Below are positions 46,043 through 56,457 of a stretch of DNA of 64,000 nt, one piece after another. Origin of the DNA: Larix kaempferi (Eukaryota > Streptophyta > Pinopsida > Pinales > Pinaceae); contig BSBM01000608.1 in the NCBI GenBank assembly GCA_027924585.1, positions 10,824,501 to 10,888,500 on the forward strand. The letters run 5' to 3'. The stretch's first letter is position 1; each line of letters opens with the position of its first letter. The translations under genes and the position numbers were made by a program. Below the pieces are notes generated by a model, which worked only from the letters and a program-made list of their open reading frames with translations, had not been told where the DNA came from and did no database searches.

Positions 46043-46391
46043 CTTAACTGCAGATCTGGACCAGAAACCCTACTAGGAGCTAGGTCAAAAATGAAGTTTG
46101 GATTCTTGAGAAACTGACTCCACAAATGGATGTGCCCTATCAAGGCGAGTTGAGTGGAGCTAAGATCGAACCAATTCTGTGGAATAAGCACCACAAAACT
46201 TGAAACCCTAATTTCTGCTACAATTGCAAAATTAGGTCAAAAATTAAACTTTTCAGAATTAAAAAATTCCTTCACCAACATATGCGCCTTCCTTAGGGTG
46301 AATCTTTCAATGCTCTTTTCCATCCAAAGTGATGAGGGAAGGCCTAGGAATGTGAAACCCTAGATTTTGGCAATGGCTTGAGTCTAGTATT

Positions 46392-46403
46392 GCTCCGATA
46401 CCA
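46392..46403 (-). promoter_or_regulatory. Primer binding site, tRNA-Met-like
   Basis: The minus strand reads TGGTATCGGAGC, one base from the standard site, directly next to the 5' LTR. Confidence 0.85.
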
Positions 46404-46949
46404 TGTTAGATTTTCATGCAATTATAGCAGTACAATTTAATTGCAGATAAATAAAAGGATCACTAGAAGAAAGACAACACGAAAACAATGAACACGAGAA
46501 TTTATCTTGGGAAACCCAATAGGGATAAAACCCAGCAAGATATGATCAATTCCGAGAACAGACTACAGAGATAAGAGAGAGAGAGAGAAAATCTCTCCAA
46601 CAGAAAACCCCAAAAAGCACTTTTCCTTGTTGCAGATGTGAACTTCTCCTCTACTAGTGCGAACTAGCTTGTGATGAGTACTGACCAAATGAGGCACATA
46701 TCCTCTTTATTTATACACTTGCAAAACTGGCTTTTTCCCTAACTGGGTCGGCTTGTCTAACTGACTGGATCGACTTAACTTGGGGACAAATAAAATAATT
46801 TTATTAATCCTTTTCTTTCTGTAATTTATCCCCAAGGTTTACATTGATTCCTAAGGGTTTTACATGATTAATTACATCAATATATTCTCCTGTAGAAGGT
46901 ACAATAAAACACAATAAGAATAAATTCTGAGGTTGCACTAATTCCAACA
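46404..46949 (-). repeat. 5' LTR of the nested copia
   Basis: A 546-bp partner of 41041-41593 with visible substitutions and small indels throughout, so the insertion is not recent. TATTTATAC on the plus strand near 46710 lies in the promoter region of the reverse strand. Confidence 0.87.
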
Positions 46950-47408
46950 TATGTCAACACCCATGTAGTAGAAGGAGTTGGAAATGTTCTATTCCAACTC
47001 GATTCTACGGGTTATCTGGAGGCTAGCGGAGTGTTTCTTGCTCCAGAGCTGAAAAAGAACTTGCTCTCTGTATCATCTTTGGAAGATGACGAATATGTGA
47101 TCCCTCACATAGAAGGACATATTATTATGTATCCGGTGAGGGAGGGCATGGGTACAATGAAAATGCAAGGCATCAGAGACAACGGGACTTACCAAGTATT
47201 GGGTCATCCTGTGGATGGTGGGTTTGGTGGGAGGCCAGACTCAGTGGTAGTAGTGGTAGCATCCAATGGAAAGGATTCTCACATCTTTGTGAGGAGACCG
47301 AGCTGGTATGAAATGACTCTTGTGGACGAGCAGGAGGGTGAGCAAAACTCTCAGTTCATAGTGGTTTGGCGCAAATATCCAGCACATTATCCAGAGCAGG
47401 TGGCTTAG
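46950..47408 (+). pseudogene. Continuation of the gag-only copia frame
   Basis: The frame picks up after the nested element with a protease-to-pre-integrase linker (APELKKNLLSVSSLEDDEY, then a MYP ... GIRDNGTY stretch). It continues for about 65 codons of unfamiliar sequence and stops at 47406. About 107 bases later the 3' LTR begins. The whole integrase to RNase H region, normally over 2.5 kb, is missing here. Confidence 0.8.
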
Positions 47409-47500
47409 GGACCATCAGTTTCAGACAGAGCAACTTCAGTTGTTGGAGAGTAGAGGTTGGAGACAAATCTAGGTATGACGAGATGCCAACAATACATCTC

Positions 47501-47514
47501 TCGCTAAGAGGGAG
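47501..47514 (+). promoter_or_regulatory. Polypurine tract of the gag-only copia
   Basis: ctaagagggag lies directly before the 3' LTR start TGTTAG at 47515. Confidence 0.8.
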
Positions 47515-48765
47515 TGTTAGTTTTGGTAGCTCGGAGGTACTCATGCATCATGTGTCCAGGTGTAGCGGTCTGAGGACAAATGGGTCTCATTAATGACATA
47601 AAGTGTCTTTATTAAATGTATATGTAAAGTACTTTATGATGTGCCTTTGTAATTTTAAAGTGAGATGTACTTTATAAAGTGATTGTACTTTATGAAGTGA
47701 CTTTATATTATAAAGTGCACTTTCTATTTATTTAGGGTAAAAGTGACTTTTCAAAAAGAAGTGATTTTTATATAGTCGTGACTTAAGTGATTTAAGTCAT
47801 CTTGAGATTAAATCACAGTCTTAGATCTTGTGGGCCAAGATCTAATCTTAGTAAAAGAGAAGGAGTTACCTTAATGAGAAAAGATAAAAGGACTTCATGA
47901 GACCATTGGCACGCACCCCAAGAGATTTATTGCAGTGGTACAAATTCCAAAGTGTGGATTTCTTGAGTGGCTCAAATTCCAAGGAGCATCTTGGAGAGAG
48001 GAGCTCAACTTCCAAGAGTGAGGGCTTTGTTGAGCAGTTGAGAGAAGAGAAGAGGCAATAGGAGTGGGCATAAATCCCAATGCGTGGGAACATTTCCCAA
48101 GACATGTACAACCATTAATAAGTAGGACATACTACACATTTTGGTGGGGTCGTACTACTGAGTTGGTCTACACAAAAAATGAGGCAAGAGGCACAAATTT
48201 CGAGGAAGTTGACAACATTTATTGCTAAAGAATTCGTACAACATAAGAGAGGTCGTACAACTGATCTGACTGGGTGTTGAAATCGAGGTGAATCGATTTG
48301 CAAATAGATTGTCCTAGGTCGTATAGTCTGGATGTTTTCCTAGGAAACATATTGCATAGTTTACGAGTTGACTTTTTTGGGCTCAGATTTTGAGAAAATG
48401 TTTGTACTATACTGAAAATTTAATGGCGTACCTTACTGCTGTTGTAATTCTGAGATTGTCTATTGCTCAATAATAAAAATAAAATCTCTTGGACTAGTTT
48501 TCCCCCGGGGCGGGGGGGGTCCAGGTTCTATTAAGCCAAAAATCATCGTGTTAAAGTGTTATTACAGTATGTTGGTTCTTAATTATTTTCATTGTAATAT
48601 GTACTTAGCTAGTAGTACATTAGCTTACAGGATCTATAAATTTAATTCTTATGAATTGTGGTATGTTTGCTTCATGTAGAAGACTGATGTCAATGGCTAG
48701 CTAAGTGTTTGACATAATTTGTCAGTTCAATGAACTGTGTGTATACATACTTCATATTTTTATCA
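47515..48765 (+). repeat. 3' LTR of the gag-only copia
   Basis: It starts TGTTAGTTTTGGTAGC and ends TTTTTATCA, followed by the target duplication gtttg. It is closer to the truncated LTR at 24567 than to its own partner at 38708. Confidence 0.88.
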
Positions 48766-48770
48766 GTTTG

Positions 48771-50397
48771 ATCCATACTCTTGCATTAAAAATAGAAAAT
48801 TTTAGGTTGAGTGAAACATTCCACCTGATAATTTGGCACACTACTAGTTTGTCAACATGGAAGGAATAGTGTTTTTGGATCTTTTCTACTCTAGCATGAT
48901 TTGTTGAATCAACAAAATATTTGTCTTTCAACTTTTAGTAGTTTCTTTAGGGCTAGTTCCTTTTTGGGAATCTCAAATCCCTTATAATTGTGGAAAGAAT
49001 ATTCATATATTCATATTCACAACAAATGCCCCTACTCCAAGGGCCCCAACTATAGAAAGTTGTTTAATGCTTCTCAACCTCATCTTTTTCTTACCAGTGC
49101 TAACACTCATTTCCTCTCATGAGTGAAAGATTTGAGCTAGCATGTGTTTACCCTCAAACATTTGATCATTGCCTCAAGAACTTACCTACTATCACTACTT
49201 TGGATGACCTCAAATTGTATCTAGAGGGTTTTCATAGGAACAACTACAACCCATGGTCTTTTAGTTTTTTGCTTCTTAGATGAAATTCAACAATGCAATC
49301 ACCAAAAAGCGTTAGGGTGGTAGTTAAGAATGGGATTGGAAATAATGTCATAGTGAAGGTGAAATGGAGTCATCAACCTCAACATTGCTCCCCCTAAAGA
49401 AGAACTTCTCAATTAAATCCTTCTCGCCACATGAAGAGCAAGGGTCCTTTGGATTTTTTATTTCATTTTTTTTAGGGAGAGATTGGAGGGACCTCCCTCA
49501 CATTTGAGACTTGATCATTAAGGTTTTGGGGTTGGGATTTCGTTTCAACCTTAGAGCTAGTAAGAGAGGGAAGGTCCTGAGAAAACTATATCTCATTACC
49601 CTTCTAAAGATCAATCTATCTTTCCCACATCTTTTGACCTATGAACATTCAAAACGAGAGAATTAGAATAGAAGGGATATTGCAATTACCTAGAAATGAA
49701 GAAGAGGGCTTGGGGGCTATAATTTACCATTCCAGGATCTAAGAGAGTCAAGGTTTCTACCTCTAGTGGAAGCTCATCTTATCATCAAGGTTTCCTAACT
49801 CCTACCTTTTTTTATAATCGGCATTATTTAAAACTTATCCATCACATCTGTCTTAGAACCTACTCATTGAATGCATATGGTGGTTAGTCAAGGAGTCTCA
49901 TTCATAGTTATGAAGGCATGGGGCCTAGGTACAATCATCATGGGGTGGTTAGTCAAGGAGTCTAATTCATAGTTATGAAGGCATGGGGCCTAGGTACAAT
50001 CATCACGGGGAAGCCTAACTGACCTGATCCTAAATGGAAATCCAAATCTCCTCCATTCTCATGCACAATCTTCCCATTCTAATTCAAATTCACTCATTCA
50101 CACTCATCATTCTCATGTTCCAATACCACTAAAGTGTTGAACACTGCAACCTCATGCTTTACATTGATATACAATCTTGAAAATGACCAAAACTAGCCAT
50201 GACATAGTATCTTGTGGAGTTTGGAAGAGAGATGGATGGTTGTAGAGGAGCATAGAGATTGGGTTTTTTAGGAAACCTCCCCTTATTAATTGTTGCTCAT
50301 TGTGTGTCTTAGAATAAAGGTATATTTTTGCTAGATTATTCAAAAGTTAAATAGCAAGATGACAATGGATGAGAATGCCAATATTGTTTGATCATTG
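48771..50397. other. Gene-free duplicated flank (copy B, part 1)
   Basis: Matches 26029-27590. No gene recognised. A 65-bp tandem duplication at 49880-50010 (units starting ggttagtcaaggagtct at about 49882 and 49947) is present only here; copy A has one unit near 27142. Confidence 0.6.
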
Positions 50398-50402
50398 GAT
50401 AG

Positions 50403-51120
50403 TGTAAAATTAGTCACAGCAGATCTAATGAACAAGTAAATCAATCACAATAGATGAAACTTGGAAAAATGGTGTAAAACTATGCAAAGCATGCATCAAT
50501 GCTCAAATATCCCAATGAGGGTGAATAATTACAATACAATACAAATAAAAATGACTGAGCAATTCGAATTGCCTAAGGAGGTCATTCGAATCACTGAATG
50601 GAGTAGCTTGACTCCAACTAGGAGTCATCATCATCAATCAGTGGTGGTCATCAATGCACAAGAACCAGTCATCCAGGTGTCAATCTGAGTGTAACTGAAG
50701 TGTGTAGCACTGATATAGGGAAGTGGGCTCAGTGGAGGGCACATGGGCAGCTAACTGAAGTCAGAACAAGTCATCTAGTCAATCTGGAGGTCCAACGGAG
50801 TGAAACAGTCAGTCAGGAGTGAAACTAGCCTCAAATCAGGGAGAATCGGAGCTAATTGAGTGTAACTGAAGTGGAACTGCAGTGGTAGGTGAAGAAGTGC
50901 GCCCTTCTCTGGCAGTAGGTGAGAAGTGGGTGCCTTCATGACTAGGAGGGCTAAAGAACTGATGTAAGAAGCTCCCAGGTGCTAGAATAAGGTGGCTAAG
51001 GTGCTGGAGGCATCAACCTGGTGACTGGGATGCATGCAAAGTGCATGCAAACCCTAGAATTTGCATGCAAACCCTAATTGCATGCAAGATCCTGAAAAAG
51101 ATGATGTGGATATCCGAACA
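50403..51120 (-). repeat. 3' LTR
   Basis: The 718-bp LTR has plus-strand ends TGTAAAATTAG and ATATCCGAACA. It has a 31-bp duplication of a gcatgcaaaccc-type motif near 51035-51065 that is absent from the other LTR. Confidence 0.93.
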
Positions 51121-51130
51121 CCCCCCCTCA
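51121..51130 (-). promoter_or_regulatory. Polypurine tract
   Basis: The minus strand reads tagcttgaggggggg up to the 3' LTR, a strong G-rich tract. Confidence 0.85.
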
Positions 51131-51296
51131 AGCTAGACTATGATGTGCAAAAAAAAAAAATTTGGGTCCCTGGTAACTAAGACCAAAGGTCACCCTAATA
51201 CAATAATCCAAAAAATGTTGAAAATAAACTAAGTGAGGAAAGAGGGAAAACCCAGTGGAAAGAAAGCCCCCCCTCAAGCTAAAGCATAATAATGGA

Positions 51297-54200
51297 TCAA
51301 TTTGTCTCCACCATGATGGAACTCACCCCCAACAGTGAACGGAGGTAAGAGAACTTCTTCTCAGTGAATCTCTTGGTGAAGATGTCTGCAATTTGCTCAT
51401 CAGTAGGGCAATATTGCAGAATGATGGTGCGATCATGCACCAACTGTCGAATGTAATGCATATGAATCTCAATGTGTTTGGTCCTATGTCGCTGAACTGG
51501 ATATGTGGAGATCTTGATAGCACTTTGATTGTCACAAAATAGGGCAGTAGAAGTAGTGCCACCAAAACCAAACTCGGAAAGAATACCCTGCAACCAAACT
51601 GCCTGAATGCAGGCATTGACTGCTCCTCGATACTCTGCCTCTGCTGAAGAAAGTGCAATGGCTGCCTGCTTTTTGTTGGACCAGAAAATAGCACCATGAC
51701 CAATCATAAAAACATAACAGGAAGTGGACTTCCGATCAATGTTATCACCTGCCCAATCTGAATCAGTAAAACCAATGAAATCAAGCTCAGAATCTGCAGC
51801 ATAATGTATGCCAAAATGTTTTGTACCTTGCACATACTGCAAGATCCGCTTGGCTACTTGCCAATGAAGCTCATGGGGCTGCTGCATATACCTTGACATA
51901 GCACTCACGGCATATGAAATATCAGGCCTTGAGTGTGTCAAATAAAGCAGTGAACCAATCAACTGTCGATACATACTGCAATCTACAAGCGGTGTAGAAT
52001 CTCCCTCCTCAAGACTGATCCCTGAGAGGAATGGGAATGGGGCTGCCTTACATTCAGCCATATTAAACTTCAATAACAGGTCGGAAGCATATTTTTGCTG
52101 AGATATAGTGATCCCATCAAAATTTTGAGCTATCTCCAAGCCCAAAAAGTGACTCAGCAAGCCCAAATCGCTCATGTCAAAAGCTAGATTTAAGGCAGTT
52201 TTTAGCTTGTTTATAGAAGTAAGAGTGCTACCAGTAATGAGAAGATCATCAACATAAAGTACAATAACCAACAAATTACCTTTAACTCGCTGAAGATACA
52301 CATTTGGATTAGATTTGCATCTTTGGAAATTCTGAGAAAGAAGGAAGGAGTCCATCTTTGCGTACCAAGCTCTTGGGGCCTGTTTTAACCCATACAAAGA
52401 TTTCTTCAATCTGCAAACTAATGATGGATCTGATGTGTAGCCCTCTGGCTGCTGCATATATACCTCTTCAGCAAGGTCTCCATGTATAAATGCACTCTTC
52501 ACATTCATGTGGTGCACTTCCCAGTGCTTGGATGCGGAAATAGCCAAAACAAGGCGGATGGAATCCATCTTTGCAACCAGTGCAAAGGTCTCAGTGTAGT
52601 CCACTCCTTGGACTTGGGAGAAACCTTTTTCCACCAACCTTGCTTTGTATTTGCTGATAGAGCCATCAGCAGCAACTTTCGTGTGGTAGACCCATTTACA
52701 CTTCACTAATTTTCTTCCAGGTGGAAGAGAAACTAGCTCCCATGTATTGTTCTTTTCAAGAGAATTGTACTCTTCATCCATGGCACTTTTCCATCTCGGA
52801 TCTCGGTGGGAAGAATAGTATGATGTGGGATTTGAACCAGTCATCAAATAACAAATCTCAGGAAGTAATGGATCAGAAATTGAAAGAGCCATACCTGCTC
52901 TTTGAAATTCTGCTCTTGTTCGTCTCGGATCAGCAGGATTTCCAAGGTTCGAACCAGCAGATTGAAGAGTGTTTTGGGCCCACTTTGGTAACTGAGGAGG
53001 ATCATAATGGTTGGATTCCGAACCTGATATGTCATGATCATCATGTGCTGCTAAAATATCAAAAATATCAGAACTCATACCTTCATTATCGTTGCACGGA
53101 TCTTCTTCTAGTGAAGGAGGTGAAACGGCAGTTTCTTCCTCAACTAGTTGCAATTCTTGAAGCGGTTCTTCAAATTACACACTGCGCTCTATGAATATCT
53201 TTTTAAATCTGATATCCATGAGTTTATATGCTGTTGATTCTTCCCCATATCCTATCAGTATGCACTCAATACTTTTTGGATCCAAAGCTCGTCTCCTCTT
53301 GGAAGGAATTCTAGCCCATGCAGTAGAGCCAAAAACTCTCAAATTTGAGACATGCGGTTTGTGACCAAAGAATGCTTCGAAATGAGTCATACCTTTCACG
53401 GATTAATGTGGAACACGGTTCTGTATGTATACAGCAACATTGATTGCTTCAGCCCAAAGATTTGCAGCCAAATCTTTTGATTCAATCATGCATGTAGCCA
53501 TCTCTTTCAGTGACCGATTTTTCCTTTCCGCTACACCGTTCTGCTGGGGTGTGTAGGAAACTATATGTTGGATCTGAATTCCGCTTTGGGCACAAAGTTG
53601 CAGCAACTCAACCTTAATATATTATCCACCATTATCATATCTAAGATATTTGATCTTGCTCTCAGTGGCGGTATCAACAGAAGCCTTAAAATCCTTGAAT
53701 TTTCCAAGCACTTCTGACTTGTTTTTGAGAAAAAATACCCATATAAAGCGGGAAAAATCATCAATAAATGTCAAAACATACCTTGAACCATTTAATGACA
53801 TATGGGGCAGTGGACCACTGATATCAGAATGTATCAGCCCCAAAACTGTAGAAGCTCTGCTAGCTTTGCCGCGGTCGAATCTGTGCTCGGGGTGCTTCCC
53901 AATAATGCAACTAGTGCATATTCCCTTCGAGGAACGGAGTTGTGGAAGACCATCTACCATGGAATTGTTTGATAACAGCAACAAATACTTATAATTAAGA
54001 TGTCCAAATCTTTCATGCCAAAGCCTACTAACCTCATTACCATGTGTGCGAAGAGCAATGGGCTTTGCAAGCAGAATAAAGTGTGAAAACTCATAGCATT
54101 TTGTAGTGTGGTTCGCCTTTCTGACTGCAACAAGTCTTCCACTTTTGATATCATAAATTTCAACTATATTAGGGTTGAATGTAACTTGCTTTGGTTCACC

Positions 54201-55374
54201 AGTGTGTGTCATTTGATACACAGAAAGAAGATTTGAAGCCAAGGAAGGCACATAGAGAACATTCTGAAAGCTTCCATGATCTACATGAATCGTACCTTTG
54301 CCCTTTGAAGAAATTTTTGAGTCATCTCCCAAATGGATGGGGATGGAGCTGTTTGGATCGAATGAAGAAAAATAATCAATATTTGCAGCCATATGATTCG
54401 ATGCACCCGAATCTATCAAGAGAGTAGTGGGCTTCGAAACAGTTGCCATGAGTGCTTGTCCTCTTTCATGATCATCATTCCTATCCTTCTTCCTTGCACC
54501 GTTAGGAAGAGTTATGTTGTTCTTTTCCAAAAGGAAGGCCATTTGATCTATAGTCTTCTTCATACATGAACTTTCGGGATGAAAGCCACGGTTGCAATAA
54601 GTACATTTAGATTTTTGGTTACCTTCTTTGCCCTTTTGCTTGAACTTCGAACTGGATGGTGCATCCGTCTGTTTGCCTTTCTCTTTGCTTGTGAGGTTCG
54701 AATTTGGGCTTCTCCTTCTTTTGCTTTCCTTTACCATTCGAGATCTTGGGTCCTTGAACATATAGGGCTGAATCTTTGGAGCTTATGGACCCCATTTGAA
54801 TCAACTTATCATGCTCTTTTGTGACGGACTCAATGAAGGCATTCAAGGTAGGCATATTCCAATTCGGGGTAGTTAGCCGACCGGAATTGAAAGTAGAGAC
54901 AAATACCGAATAATCTTTACCAAGCTTGCTGAGAATGGAGAGGATCAATTGCTTATCCTCTTTGATAACTCCACTGTTCTTCAACTGCATGTTCAAGTTC
55001 TTGAATTTTGTGAAGAATTCATTTATGGTCTCGAAATTCTCAGGACTAAGGGCAATCAATTCATTCTCTAATTGAAAAGCCCTAAGCTCGTCCTGCTTGC
55101 TAAATAGTGTTTCAAGTTGCTCCCATATAGCTTTTGGAGTCTTCAATCCACTGAGATGGAAGTGAAGATCTTTGGAGATGGAGAGACAAAGAAGACCATA
55201 AGCTTCATCAAGCTTGTTGTAGTGTTCGGTTCTATCTGACAAGGTGTTTGGCTCCAATTCAAGACCAAGAGTGACTCGGTAGTAACCTTTTGAACGTAAT
55301 ATGATCTCCATATCATCTTTCCAATCAAAATAATTGAATGGGGTGAGGATAGGCTTTGAAGAAGAGTATTCCAT
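51297..55374 (-). pseudogene. copia gag-pol with a dead RT
   Basis: Gag starts at the ATG 55374 (MEYSSSKPILTPFNYFDWK), followed by a CCHC-like knuckle (CTYCNRGFHPESSC), protease (LLIDSGASNHMAA), GAG-pre-integrase (RLWHERFGHLNYKYL, CTSCIIGKHPEHRF), integrase with YDNGG, then a 618-codon RT-RNase H frame (53153-51297) with VLYVDDLL and DSDWAGDNIDRKSTS. One frameshift lies in late gag (54620-54760). Three stops (53622, 53403, 53175) lie in one otherwise continuous frame through integrase. In RT the block that should read MDVKSAF is MNVKSAF, so the first catalytic Asp is lost (codon 52505-52503). Confidence 0.93.
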
Positions 55375-55744
55375 TGCTAGGAGCGAGTGCACACTGATGT
55401 AGAAATGTTTGCAAGAGAAAAGTAGCGAATGCAATTGATGGAGACAATAACCTGCAAATCACAATAAAACCAAGAACAATGAGGTCGAACAATCCACCCT
55501 TTTAGAGTTGCATCACACCTGGGATTGGAGATCAAGCAATGTTGAATGGGTCCAATGTATCAGTTCCAGGATTTATGTGGAAACTCAAGCTTCTGGAGTG
55601 GTATTGGAAGTATTTTCAAGCTTTGCATGCACATGAGCGAATGCCCTTGAGATCTTTCATGCCAAAACTTTGTAATTTTTGAGCAAATTCACTCAAATCT
55701 TCTTGTAGAAACACCTGTAGAAAAGAGATCTTGTCCCTGCAATG
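55375..55744 (-). other. Leader between primer site and gag
   Basis: About 370 bases of untranslated leader on the minus strand, with no repeat or domain. Confidence 0.6.
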
Positions 55745-55756
55745 GCTCTGATACCA
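55745..55756 (-). promoter_or_regulatory. Primer binding site, tRNA-Met
   Basis: The minus strand reads TGGTATCAGAGC immediately after the 5' LTR. Confidence 0.92.
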
Positions 55757-56452
55757 TGTAAAATTAGTCACAGCAGATCTAATGAACGAGTAAATCAATC
55801 ACAATAGATGAAACTCAAAAAAATGGTGTAAAACTATGCAAAGCATGCATCAGTGCTCAAATATCCCAATGAGGGTGAATAATTACAATACAACACAAAT
55901 AACAATGACTGAGCAATTCGAATTGCCTAAGGAGGTCATTCGAATCACTGAATGGAGTAGCTTGACTCCAACTAGGAGTCCTCATCATCAATCAGTGGTG
56001 GTCATCAATGCACAAGAACCAGTCATCCAGGTGTCAATCTGAGTCTAACTAAGTGGAACATGTGTAACTGAAGTGTGTAGCACTGATATAGGGAAGTGGG
56101 CTCAATGGAGGGCACATGGGAGGCTAACTGAAGTCAGAACAAGTCATCTAGTCAATCTGGAAGTCCAACGGAGTGAAACAGTCAGTCGGGAGTGAAACTA
56201 GTCTCAAATCAGGGAGAATCGGAGCTAACGGAAGTGGAACTGCAGTGGTAGGTGAAGAAGTGCGCCCTTCTCTGGCAATAGGTGAGAAGTGGGTGCCTTC
56301 ATGACTAGGAGGGATAAAGAACTAATGTAAGAAGCTCCCGGGTGCTAGAATAAGGTGGCTAAGGTGCTGGAGGCATCAACCTGGTGACTGGGATGCATGC
56401 AAACCCTAATTGCATGCAAGATCCTAAAAAAGATGATGTGGATATCCGAACA
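55757..56452 (-). repeat. 5' LTR
   Basis: The 696-bp partner of 50403-51120, with a 19-bp insertion near 56045-56063 relative to it. It is followed by the target duplication gatag. Confidence 0.93.
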
Positions 56453-56457
56453 GATAG

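Larger units (their letters stand above)
41041..46949 (-). mobile_element. Nested minus-strand Ty1/copia element
   Basis: Target duplications tatgt at 41036-41040 and 46950-46954. LTRs are 41041-41593 (3') and 46404-46949 (5'), with a tRNA-Met-type primer site and a polypurine tract. The plus-strand start of the left LTR is TTTTAGATTTT where the other has TGTTAGATTTT, so its terminal TG is mutated. The element splits the protease region of the host copia. It belongs to a family related to the copia at 17563-24307. Confidence 0.88.
38708..48765 (+). mobile_element. Gag-only Ty1/copia element with a nested copia
   Basis: Flanked by gtttg (38703-38707 and 48766-48770). LTRs are 38708-39926 and 47515-48765, with a tRNA-Met primer site at 39927 and a polypurine tract before 47515. 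After removing the nested element (41041-46949 plus one tatgt) the interior is only about 1.7 kb. It holds gag, zinc knuckle, protease and the start of the next linker, and nothing for integrase, RT or RNase H. It was therefore non-autonomous, or collapsed by internal deletion. The LTRs are strongly diverged, so the insertion is old. Confidence 0.88.
50403..56452 (-). mobile_element. Minus-strand Ty1/copia, structurally complete but inactivated
   Basis: A 6050-bp element with target duplications gatag (50398-50402 and 56453-56457). The uninterrupted site is seen in copy A at 27591. LTRs are 50403-51120 and 55757-56452, about 97% alike by eye with a few indels. All usual copia domains are present in order. 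It belongs to a different family from the other copias here and has only a short 3' untranslated region without an array. It inserted after the segmental duplication. Confidence 0.95.
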
